Made by a program: the position numbers and the translations under genes | Shown here: positions 25,544-32,979 of the stretch, one piece after another | Layout of the letters: each line of letters starts with the position of its first letter | Position numbering within the stretch: position 1 is the first letter of the stretch | Notes under the pieces: generated by a model | Seen by the model: only the letters and a program-made list of their open reading frames with translations | What the model was told of the DNA's origin: nothing | Databases searched by the model: none | DNA from: DAORHV01 sp964458645 | GTDB lineage: Bacteria; Patescibacteriota; Gracilibacteria; Peribacterales; Peribacteraceae | NCBI GenBank assembly: GCA_964458645.1 | Contig: CAYWJU010000001.1 | Span: 62,001-126,000 of the forward strand | Direction: 5' to 3' | Length of the DNA stretch: 64,000 nt

Positions 25544-27001
25544 TTAAACGCGCCTCTGCTTGACCAAGGCGCGAGTGGCTTGCCCAGGTGCAGGTGTAAG
25601 TGTGGCCGTGTGGCCGTCGGACCGCAGGATGACGTCGAACATTTTTCCACGTGTGCGATCCAGCAAATCGTCGACACTCGCTATGTATGCATTCGTATTC
25701 CTTGAATACCAATATATCAATTCACGGATCTCTCGCAGTTTTGAAATACCGCCATCTGCATCCCTGACTGGTTCATCATCCATTTCCGCAAGCAGTCGAC
25801 GAGAAAAATCATATGTGCCTAGGTTGAAGTCAGTCGGGTCGTCCTTGCGACTTGGCACATGGTAGTTCACGCGATTTTCAAAAACAGTAACTTTCGCGAC
25901 AGCGGCCATGCGTTCCTGGGAATGCGCCATGCTGGCCATACCACTACCGAAAAAGAAGCCTCCCAGATATGCCTTCATCCCAGTGGTATCTAGTGTAAGA
26001 GGTGTTTCACCCTGGTGCTGCGTCCGTAAAAATGCCCATGGTCTGTCCAAAACGGGCAGCGGCGTCTTGCGATCCGAGCCAAAGCCGTCCGGCGAATGCT
26101 GCACGGTCAGGCGCATACCTTCTTCGGGAGTAATACCAAACACCAACTTCGGCAATTGGAAGGTGTTCTCTTTCGGGTCGAAGCGCCAGCCAGCCAGCGA
26201 ACGGGACTTGAAATCGCGAAGCTGGCAGACGATGGGCGGGCGGGAAACGTCATTCTCATCGCCCACGGCTTCCATGACGTACGCGCGGTCACTGCGCATG
26301 AGATCCGTGCGGCGGACGCGCTCGTACAACTCAATGAGCGTCGTCGGCATCATGTTGGCCTGCGAAGGGCCTTCGTACGGGTCATCCGGCGTCGGTTTGC
26401 GCTGGGGACCTTGATACGTGTCACCCAAGATGTCCTGCTGCCTGCCGTGCTTGTCGAACGTGGCTGAGAAGATTTCGGTACCACTGGCCATCGGGTCGCC
26501 GGAGCGGTCCTTGCCCTCACGGAACCAGGAGATGACGTACTCCTCCTCGCCGGCGGGACGGTTGGGGTGTGCCAGAATCGTGGCGCGCACTCCTTTGATG
26601 AGCTGTTGCACGCCAATGATGACATCCTGCGGACTGTACTGGCCTTGCTCGGCCGAACGATTGGCAAAATCAACGACGTCTGTCTCGGCGGCCTGCAGAC
26701 GGATCTTTTCGGCCAAGCGGTTCACTTCGGCGGGATCTGCGTCCTTTGAGGCAATCAGCGTTTCAAGTACACCCACCATATCGCGGATATCTATGGGATG
26801 GGACGCGCGGACGATGGGATGGGTGATGGACCCGTTGCCCACGTACGACTGTCCATTGCGCAAATACACCGTATCGAGCACGTGATCGCGGAACTCCTGG
26901 CGCATGCGCAATGCTTCCAGGGGGCCGAACTTGCCGCCGTACTCCTGCACCAGCGGCAGCATTTCCGGCGTGCAGACTTCGAAGGGGTTGGTGGGCTTCA
27001 T
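25544..27001 (-). CDS. Hypothetical protein, no recognised domain
   Basis: 485 residues from MKPTNPFEVCTPEMLPLV; two ATGs upstream (to 27019) are alternatives. No signal peptide; one weak hydrophobic patch (KAYLGGFFFGSGMASMA) lies near residue 365. Beta-rich segments such as RPPIVCQLRDFKSRSLAGW suggest a globular cytoplasmic protein. I do not recognise a family or catalytic residues. It sits between eno (downstream, same strand) and the methyltransferase gene. Normal codon use argues that it is real. Confidence 0.72.
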   Translation of the reverse strand: MKPTNPFEVCTPEMLPLVQEYGGKFGPLEALRMRQEFRDHVLDTVYLRNGQSYVGNGSITHPIVRASHPIDIRDMVGVLETLIASKDADPAEVNRLAEKIRLQAAETDVVDFANRSAEQGQYSPQDVIIGVQQLIKGVRATILAHPNRPAGEEEYVISWFREGKDRSGDPMASGTEIFSATFDKHGRQQDILGDTYQGPQRKPTPDDPYEGPSQANMMPTTLIELYERVRRTDLMRSDRAYVMEAVGDENDVSRPPIVCQLRDFKSRSLAGWRFDPKENTFQLPKLVFGITPEEGMRLTVQHSPDGFGSDRKTPLPVLDRPWAFLRTQHQGETPLTLDTTGMKAYLGGFFFGSGMASMAHSQERMAAVAKVTVFENRVNYHVPSRKDDPTDFNLGTYDFSRRLLAEMDDEPVRDADGGISKLREIRELIYWYSRNTNAYIASVDDLLDRTRGKMFDVILRSDGHTATLTPAPGQATRALVKQRRV

Positions 27002-27162
27002 AAAAAGATGCCACATCATTATGGAAATTGGTCAAGTGAGCACCCTCTGAGTACACCGAAACCGCATTACCTCGAAGAAACCTCTTGGGAATGAGCGGAT
27101 CGAGAGCACGCCGAAGTAGGAATCACCTCGCGGCGACCCCTACGTAACGGCTTGCTTTCAGG

Positions 27163-28434
27163 TTATTTCTTGAACGGAGAGACGTATTTGGCCTTGGAAC
27201 CAAGCTCTTCTTCGATGCGCAGGAGCTGGTTGTACTTGGCGACGCGGTCGGTGCGGGACAACGAACCGGTCTTGATCTGTCCGGTGCGCAGACCCACGGC
27301 GAGGTCTGCGATGAACGCGTCCTCAGTCTCGCCGCTGCGGTGGCTGGCGACGGCGGTCCATCCGGCGGCCTGGCACATCTGGATGGTGGCGACGGTCTCG
27401 GACACGCTGCCGATTTGGTTGAGCTTAATAAGCACGGAGTTGGCGACCTTCTTCTCGATTCCCTTCTTCACGCGCTCGGTGTTGGTGACGAACAAGTCGT
27501 CGCCGACGAGCTGGAGCTTGGAACCGAACTTGGCGTTCATCATACCGAAACCCTCCCAGTCGTCCTCGGCGAAGCCGTCTTCAATGCTGACGATGGGGTA
27601 CTTGGCAATCAGCTTGCCGTAGAACTCGACCAGTTCGGCCGAGGTGTACGCCTTGCCGTCGACCGTGTACTTGCCGTCCTTGTAGAACTCGTTGGCCGCA
27701 CAGTCGAGTGCCAGCTGGATCTTGCCCTTGTAACCGGCCTTCTCGATTGCCTCCATGAGGACGCCAAGCGCCTCGTCGCTGTCCTTCACATGAGGGGCGA
27801 AGCCGCCTTCGTCACCGACGGCGGTGACGTGGCCTTTGTCCTTCAGGATCTTCTTCAGTGCGTGGAACACCTCGGCTCCCGCGCGGAGAGCGTCGGAGAA
27901 CGTCTTGAAGTCGGTCGGGACGATCATGCATTCCTGGAAGCTTAAGCCGGAGTCGGCGTGAGCTCCGCCGTTGATGACGTTCATCATTGGAGTCGGAAGC
28001 AGGGTGGCGTCCTTGGTGCCGAACTGCTGAGCCAGCGACTTCCAGAGCGATTGCTTCTCGGAAGCAGCGCGGGCCTTGGCCACGGCCATGGAAGCGCCCA
28101 GGATAGCATTGGCGCCGAGCTTGGATTTGTTGGGCGTGCCGTCCAGGTCGAGCATGATCTGATCGACGGTCTTCTGGTCGGCGACCGGCTTGCCGGCAAG
28201 CGCCTTGGCAATGGGGCCGTTCACGTTGGCGACGGCCTTCTCGACCGATTTACCGAGATACTTGGATTTGTCGCCGTCGCGCATCTCGAGCGCTTCATGC
28301 GTGCCGGTGGATGCACCGGACGGAACTGCTGCACGGCCGAACGAACCGTCGGAGAGCGTGCAGTCCGCTTCGAGGGTGGGGTTGCCACGCGAGTCCAGGA
28401 TCTGGCGCGCGTGAAGAGTGGTGATGGTTGTCAT
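27163..28434 (-). CDS. eno: Enolase
   Basis: Interconverts 2-phosphoglycerate and phosphoenolpyruvate in lower glycolysis. 423 residues, normal size. Visible are ARQILDSRGNPTLEAD, the SGAST loop, the catalytic GDEGGFAP, metal ligand segments LALDCAANE and SIEDGFAEDDW, and the signature LIKLNQIGSVSETV, followed by VASHRSGETED. A TAGCAT box lies nine bases before the ATG and may give a leaderless transcript. A P1 palindrome lies 57 bases upstream. Confidence 0.97.
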   Translation of the reverse strand: MTTITTLHARQILDSRGNPTLEADCTLSDGSFGRAAVPSGASTGTHEALEMRDGDKSKYLGKSVEKAVANVNGPIAKALAGKPVADQKTVDQIMLDLDGTPNKSKLGANAILGASMAVAKARAASEKQSLWKSLAQQFGTKDATLLPTPMMNVINGGAHADSGLSFQECMIVPTDFKTFSDALRAGAEVFHALKKILKDKGHVTAVGDEGGFAPHVKDSDEALGVLMEAIEKAGYKGKIQLALDCAANEFYKDGKYTVDGKAYTSAELVEFYGKLIAKYPIVSIEDGFAEDDWEGFGMMNAKFGSKLQLVGDDLFVTNTERVKKGIEKKVANSVLIKLNQIGSVSETVATIQMCQAAGWTAVASHRSGETEDAFIADLAVGLRTGQIKTGSLSRTDRVAKYNQLLRIEEELGSKAKYVSPFKK

Positions 28435-28490
28435 AGTGGCGAGATGCTACCCCAACGCCGAGGGTTACGGAAGACAAGACTTGTCCAAAG

Positions 28491-28585
28491 GGAATCCGAA
28501 GAAACCGAAGAGTCCGACGATTCCGAAGAACGAGGTAAAACAAGCATCCTCGGATTCCCCGGTTGCCTCGGCTTCTTCGGATTCC
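28491..28585. repeat. P1 palindrome upstream of eno
   Basis: GGAATCCGAAGAAACCGAAG (from 28491) pairs imperfectly with CTCGGCTTCTTCGGATTCC (ending 28585); the outer 14 bases are exact. The tip holds CGAGG / CCTCG. It shares its ends with the palindrome at 13174. Confidence 0.8.
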
Positions 28586-28588
28586 TCT

Positions 28589-29365
28589 CTACTCCCCAAT
28601 CACAATCGCCACCTTCGCTCCATTCTCCACATCTCCTCCATTCCAGTCATGGATGGCGTTGATGAGCGCGCTCCACGTGTACGCGAAATTCTCGCCACGC
28701 TTGGTGCCCGGATCGTTGGTGATGACATGGCCGTCTTTGGTGTACCCGCGCAGTACCAGCATGTGGTACGGCGGACCGGGAGTCTGAAAGAACGGGTTAC
28801 CCAACTGCCGTCCGGCAGCCGGAACAATCACCAGCTTGCCATCGGCCAGCACCTGCTTCAGCGAGGCTTCGGTCGGATCCTTCATGATGTCGGCGTGCAG
28901 CGACGGATTCTCGCCCTCAATGAGATCGGCGATTTCCTGTGCGGTTTCATCCACCGCTGGTCCGCTCGCATCGATGAGATGCAGGATGCCATCCTCGGCA
29001 TCTTGCGCTGAAGTGATTTTCTGTCCGGCAAAATAGCGCAAAACCATGAATGCGCTGGCTTCCTCACAGGCCTCTCCGTGCACAGCATCCCAGTTGGCAA
29101 ACGGTGCCTGGGGCGTGAACGGCACATCCCAATTCACTTCGTCACGCGTCTGCATCGGAACTGCGGGCTGCGATGCTGGCGGCAGAACGACAGTCTGCGA
29201 CGATGATGAAGACGACGGACGCGGTTCGGCCTTGGGAACCGTTACTTCTTCCACTTCGCGAATACGTGCCTGACGATCCAGGCGTTCCTGAACAGAGCCG
29301 ATGCCTTTCCAGGTGGCAATCACGACGACTGCGGCCACCGCAACGAGAATGATGTTTCGTTTCAT
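28589..29365 (-). CDS. C39-like secreted cysteine protease
   Basis: 258 residues. An N-terminal membrane anchor (IILVAVAAVVVIATW) and a Ser-rich linker (about 50-58) lead into a C39_2-type papain-like domain. The nucleophile is Cys100 in GEACEEASAFMVLRYF, the His is 201 in PPYHMLVLRGY, and the third residue lies in NDPGTKRGENFAY (217-218). Such proteins act outside the membrane; the substrate is unknown. Its start overlaps the stop of the upstream membrane-protein gene (ATGA-type), so the two are co-translated. Confidence 0.85.
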   Translation of the reverse strand: MKRNIILVAVAAVVVIATWKGIGSVQERLDRQARIREVEEVTVPKAEPRPSSSSSSQTVVLPPASQPAVPMQTRDEVNWDVPFTPQAPFANWDAVHGEACEEASAFMVLRYFAGQKITSAQDAEDGILHLIDASGPAVDETAQEIADLIEGENPSLHADIMKDPTEASLKQVLADGKLVIVPAAGRQLGNPFFQTPGPPYHMLVLRGYTKDGHVITNDPGTKRGENFAYTWSALINAIHDWNGGDVENGAKVAIVIGE

Positions 29366-30204
29366 GCAGCGAACTCTACTCCTACTCGGCTACGAGCACG
29401 AGCATGCAGGACCATGCAATACCCGGCCAAAAGCGTAACCATAAGGAGTCCGAGTGTTTCTTCCGGGCCGGTCTTCGTAAGGCGACGGGGCTTACCATTC
29501 ACTGCAGCGGCAACGGTCGTCGCTGCATCGGAAGCCATGGCAACGGAAGACGAACGGCTGGAGGAGGGGTTGACCGCGATCATGGAAGACGGCGCAGACG
29601 ACATGGCTTCCGATGATGAGCTGACGGAATGCTCTCCACCCGGAAAGCGCATGGTATTGAACAATCCGGCCAAGCTCTTGTAACCGGTTGCGGCGACGCT
29701 GTTGATACCGCCTTGCGGGAAGAGCGCGGCTTGCAACGGAGCATTCCAATGATTCACCTGTGCCACGTATGCCAAGCCGGAAAAGCCGACCAGCAACAGC
29801 GTGAGGAATGAAATGCGAACATTGCGGCGGCGAATGACATGTGCCGAGAACACAATGGACAAGATAATGCCGAGTGCTACCAATGGCAGCGACCAGAGCG
29901 CGAAGAACCCAAGTTGAGCGGTGTGGGCGACTTCGAAACGGTACGACAACAATTCGAACAGCAGCCACAGCACGGTCATGCCTGCCGGAACCCAGTGCAA
30001 CAAGCGGAACTCGTAGTCGGCGCGATTGGATTTGAAGAACGAGGCGAGTAATAACGGATACAGTACCGTCAGCGCGAATGCGATGCACCAATAAAGAATG
30101 CCCGCCGGAAATGCAGGAAGCAGTGCGCAAACGAAGCCGGTTGCGACCATCACAATGCCCAGAATGAGCATCAACGCCGTTTCTGTATGGTGCTTGAGCG
30201 GCAC
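29362..30204 (-). CDS. Polytopic membrane protein, unknown function
   Basis: 280 residues with five to six membrane helices (for example LILGIVMVATGFVCALLPAF and FALWSLPLVALGIILSIVFS). A Ser-rich extracytoplasmic linker (about 195-225) comes before a last helix. No family was recognised. It overlaps the C39-like protease gene by four bases, so the two proteins may work together at the membrane. A repeat at 30262-30354 separates it from the next gene upstream. Confidence 0.73.
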   Translation of the reverse strand: MPLKHHTETALMLILGIVMVATGFVCALLPAFPAGILYWCIAFALTVLYPLLLASFFKSNRADYEFRLLHWVPAGMTVLWLLFELLSYRFEVAHTAQLGFFALWSLPLVALGIILSIVFSAHVIRRRNVRISFLTLLLVGFSGLAYVAQVNHWNAPLQAALFPQGGINSVAATGYKSLAGLFNTMRFPGGEHSVSSSSEAMSSAPSSMIAVNPSSSRSSSVAMASDAATTVAAAVNGKPRRLTKTGPEETLGLLMVTLLAGYCMVLHARARSRVGVEFAA

Positions 30205-30261
30205 AGGAACGGGATTCTCCCTGCCAGAGGAATCTATGTCAAGAGAAGGTAACGGGCGATA

Positions 30262-30354
30262 AGCAAATACCCAAATCCAAAGAAAGCAAATTCCAAAAAC
30301 AGCCGCCGGTATCGACAGCTGGGATTTGGGAACTGGAATCTGGTATTTCGCGGT
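30262..30354. repeat. AT-richer imperfect palindrome of CAAATCC/GGATTTG units
   Basis: GCAAATACCCAAATCCAAAG pairs imperfectly with CTGGGATTTGGGAACTGG and GGTATTTCGC across a GCCGCCGGTATCGACAGC tip. It has the same architecture as the P1 elements but different units, and fills the gap between two minus-strand genes. Confidence 0.6.
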
Positions 30355-30759
30355 TTAGCGTTTCTTCCTTGGCAGATACTTATCGCGGCCATCGAAGGTG
30401 CTCCTCTTTTCCATAACCACGTAATGACGATTGCGGAATGCCATGAACTGCAAGGCTACATAGAGAGCCAACGACAATGCCCAGACAACCCATAATGCGC
30501 GCATGGAAACGAACTGAATCGTCTCGACACGACTGACCGTCAATACCAATGCAATGACGCCGAATGTCATTGCGGCACCTGACCAACTTGCCGAGAGCTT
30601 GCGGGTCACCGGGTTTTTCACGCGACTACGGTAATACTTGAGTACGAACGACAATGCGATGAGCAGCACACAAGCCGCGAGCACAATCTGCACTTTCGTA
30701 TCTGCATAGTGCCATCCGCCCGGATTGGGCCAGAACCATTGGGAGAAGAATTGCTTCAT
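30355..30759 (-). CDS. Small membrane protein, conserved hypothetical
   Basis: 134 residues. After an aromatic N-terminus (FFSQWFWPNPGGWHY) come three membrane helices (VQIVLAACVLLIALSFVL, MTFGVIALVLTVSR, LWVVWALSLALYVAL) and a basic tail ending KYLPRKKR. I recall this pattern in CPR genomes but know no function. It lies 46 bases after another small membrane protein gene on the same strand; the tract before its ATG is CTTCTCCTCCTCTT, strongly CU-rich. Confidence 0.75.
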   Translation of the reverse strand: MKQFFSQWFWPNPGGWHYADTKVQIVLAACVLLIALSFVLKYYRSRVKNPVTRKLSASWSGAAMTFGVIALVLTVSRVETIQFVSMRALWVVWALSLALYVALQFMAFRNRHYVVMEKRSTFDGRDKYLPRKKR

Positions 30760-30805
30760 AAGAGGAGGAGAAGGGTCAAACGATAGTGCGAAGTTCGAAG
30801 GTTGT

Positions 30806-31183
30806 CTACGCCTGTGCGCCTTTGGACTTGTTGCCGTGCTTGTGCTGCTGCGGATGCTGAGGCTTTTTGGGCTGATGCTGGTGCGACAAACGCTTCAGCA
30901 CTTCGTGGACATCGTGCTCCATCTTGCGCTGACGATTGGTGGTCGACGGACGAATGAGAAGATACAACAGAAAGCCGACCACCGGCAGAACCGACACCAG
31001 GATGATGACGGCGATTTGATACAGGAACGAATGCGTGCGCAGCAGAATGTCGCGCGTTGCATACAGGACGAGATACACCAGCAACACGCCGGCGGCGATC
31101 ATGCAGATTTGCATGGCGACAAGCGACGGATTTGCAGCAAAGAGCTGCGAGAAACCTTCGAAACTCGGAAACGACACTGGCAC
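30806..31183 (-). CDS. Small membrane protein with His-rich tail
   Basis: 125 residues from a GTG start (MPVSFPSFEG). There are two membrane helices (about 20-42 and 52-78). The basic C-terminal tail is rich in His, Gln and Lys (HQHQPKKPQHPQQHKHGNK) and could bind metal or nucleic acid. The core AVIILVSVLPVVGFLLYLLIRPS resembles phospholipase-D-nuclease N-terminal-type (PLDc_N) hairpins. It lies 18 bases downstream of the lgt-like gene, in the same operon. Confidence 0.75.
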   Translation of the reverse strand: MPVSFPSFEGFSQLFAANPSLVAMQICMIAAGVLLVYLVLYATRDILLRTHSFLYQIAVIILVSVLPVVGFLLYLLIRPSTTNRQRKMEHDVHEVLKRLSHQHQPKKPQHPQQHKHGNKSKGAQA

Positions 31184-31201
31184 GGGAAATGCGGGGAAAG
31201 C

Positions 31202-32125
31202 TTACAAATGCGGATACTTCCGTCGATGGACAACAACGTATACCACCGTCGCCAACAGCGCAAGAATCGCAAGCACCTGACTGAAGCGCAGCTGAAATTC
31301 ACCGAATGAGATCCATTGTCTTCCCACGACATACGCTAGCGTGAGCAATGCGACGAGCATTCCGTAAATCGCGTTGGCACGCTCGGTCAGTTTCAACTCA
31401 ATGGCGGCGAGCACTCCCAGGCTGGTGAACAGACACGCCAGGAAGATGAAGTCTGTAAACTTTGCAAAGACTGGAATTCCGAAGTCGCCGCGCATGAACT
31501 CGAACAAAAATACGGCGATGCCGGACGCCACGATGCCGAACAGCGTTTCGGACCCGGCGCGTTTGGCGTTCTTGCGAATGATGAGCAATAAGAACGTAAG
31601 AGCGAAATAGAACACGGCGTAGTACAGCTGCACCGGATGAATGGGCACTGCGTAGCGGACGTTGAACGTATCGATAATGACACCCCACGGCATATTGGTG
31701 GGTTTGCCGTAGGCCTGTGCGCCGGCAAACATGCCGACCCAGTCGAACGCCAATCCCAGCGTCATGGCAGGCAGCAGAACGTCGAGCCACTGCAAGAACG
31801 TAGCGCGTTGGTTGCGCGTGGTGATGAACAGCACGATGGCGACGCCGACCGCCGCACCAATGAAGCTGAACTGCCCGTCCCAAAAAATAAGGACGCGCAT
31901 CGGCTGCTTCAGGTACGACTGGTAACTGGACACGACGGCCATCAGGCGACCGCCGATAAAAAACGCCAGCGCATACCAGCGCGCATTGTCCTTCACACCC
32001 TGTAAACTCAGGTTCGCCGCAGCAGAGAGACGAAAAAAGAACTCGCTGCTGACCCATACACCAATAAGCAAGAACAACAGTCGCATCCAGATGACTGCCG
32101 GGCCGATTTCAAATGCTTCGAACAT
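31202..32125 (-). CDS. lgt: Divergent prolipoprotein diacylglyceryl transferase (Lgt-like)
   Basis: 307 residues with about seven membrane helices. Lgt-type landmarks are GGRLM (58-62), DGQFSFIGA (83-91), YGKPTNMPWGVII (139-151) and PIHPVQLYYA (161-170). The His of the HGG motif and the Arg of GRxGNF, both important in E. coli Lgt, are not visible, so activity is less certain. The family attaches diacylglycerol to lipobox cysteines; the Sel1 protein at 57998 is a possible substrate. A TATTCT box nine bases upstream supports this start. Confidence 0.82.
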   Translation of the reverse strand: MFEAFEIGPAVIWMRLLFLLIGVWVSSEFFFRLSAAANLSLQGVKDNARWYALAFFIGGRLMAVVSSYQSYLKQPMRVLIFWDGQFSFIGAAVGVAIVLFITTRNQRATFLQWLDVLLPAMTLGLAFDWVGMFAGAQAYGKPTNMPWGVIIDTFNVRYAVPIHPVQLYYAVFYFALTFLLLIIRKNAKRAGSETLFGIVASGIAVFLFEFMRGDFGIPVFAKFTDFIFLACLFTSLGVLAAIELKLTERANAIYGMLVALLTLAYVVGRQWISFGEFQLRFSQVLAILALLATVVYVVVHRRKYPHL

Positions 32126-32134
32126 GCGCGTGTA

Positions 32135-32140
32135 AGAATA
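32135..32140 (-). promoter_or_regulatory. -10 box TATTCT, leaderless-type spacing (lgt)
   Basis: TATTCT on the minus strand with nine bases to ATG 32125. Confidence 0.5.
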
Positions 32141-32174
32141 GCAGTGGCTGATGACGATGAACAACAAACGAGCA

Positions 32175-32262
32175 AGGAGTCCGGCGACGCCAGAGAAGCC
32201 GGAGATGGGTCTCCCTGGGAATCTTCAGCTTCTCTGGCTTCTCCGGTTTCCCCGGCGTCCTT
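32175..32262. repeat. P2 palindrome (GGAGTCCGG units) between lgt and lysE-type genes
   Basis: AAGGAGTCCGGCGACGCCAG pairs imperfectly with GGTTTCCCCGGCGTCCTT; GAGAAGCCGGAGA units continue inward to the tip. It lies between divergent genes and is close kin to the element at 39335. Confidence 0.75.
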
Positions 32263-32269
32263 GGGGGCG

Positions 32270-32275
32270 TATGCT
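32270..32275 (+). promoter_or_regulatory. -10 box TATGCT, leaderless-type spacing
   Basis: TATGCT with seven bases to ATG 32283. Confidence 0.4.
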
Positions 32276-32282
32276 GGCGGGC

Positions 32283-32906
32283 ATGTCCGCCTTCCTCGCC
32301 ATCGTCGTCATTCATTTCCTGGGACTCATGAGTCCAGGCCCCGATTTCGCGCTCATTTCCCGCAATAGCCTGTGTCTGTCTCGTCGCAGCGGCATGCTCA
32401 CCGCGCTGGGCCTGGGACTGGGAATCCTGGTCCACTGCACGTACTCGCTGCTCGGCATCGGACTGCTCATTTCGCAATCCATCCTGCTCTACAACACCAT
32501 CAAGTGGATCGGCGCGTTGTACCTTATGTACATCGGCTTTAAGGCCCTCACGCACAAGGCCGCCGCCGCAAAGCAGGCCGCCGTGGAAATGAAAGCCCGC
32601 CGCGACATCTCGCCGTTAGCCGCGTTGCGCCAAGGCTTCCTGTGCAACGTACTGAATCCGAAAGTGACGCTGTTCTTCTTGGCACTCTTCACCCAGGTCA
32701 TCGACCCGTCCACTCCCCTGCTCGTGCAAATCGGCTACGGACTCTGGATGAGCTTCGCCACGTTCGCCTGGTTCGCGTTCGTCGCCAGCGTTCTTTCCAT
32801 GAGCGTCATCCGCGCCAAGTTCGAGCGCATCCAGGGCGCGTTCGAGCGCGTGATGGGCGCGCTCCTCATCGCCTTGGGACTGAAGATCGCGTTGTCGCAC
32901 CGCTAG
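32283..32906 (+). CDS. LysE/RhtB family amino-acid exporter
   Basis: 207 residues with six membrane helices. The N-terminal signature is HFLGLMSPGPDFALISRNSL (the PGPD motif), and ALYLMYIGFKAL and GFLCNVLNPKVTLFFLALF are typical of RhtB/LysE. The family exports amino acids or related small molecules; the substrate cannot be told from sequence. The frame stays open into the P2 palindrome upstream (to 32151), but the TATGCT box and the family's usual N-terminus favour Met 32283. Confidence 0.9.
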   Translation: MSAFLAIVVIHFLGLMSPGPDFALISRNSLCLSRRSGMLTALGLGLGILVHCTYSLLGIGLLISQSILLYNTIKWIGALYLMYIGFKALTHKAAAAKQAAVEMKARRDISPLAALRQGFLCNVLNPKVTLFFLALFTQVIDPSTPLLVQIGYGLWMSFATFAWFAFVASVLSMSVIRAKFERIQGAFERVMGALLIALGLKIALSHR

Positions 32907-32929
32907 CCCTCTCTGCTAAAGAGCTAACT

Positions 32930-32957
32930 TGCATAAATAATATTTTTATTGTATAAT
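32930..32957 (+). promoter_or_regulatory. Sigma-70-like promoter of the metzincin gene
   Basis: TTGCAT, a 16-base spacer and a perfect TATAAT in an AT-rich stretch, 22 bases before GTG 32980. It is the best consensus promoter in the window. Confidence 0.7.
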
Positions 32958-32979
32958 TTATTAAATACCAACATCAATA

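Noticed and set aside
32151..32282. N-terminal extension of the LysE-type exporter
   Set aside because: It is translation of the P2 palindrome; the family N-terminus is at 32283.
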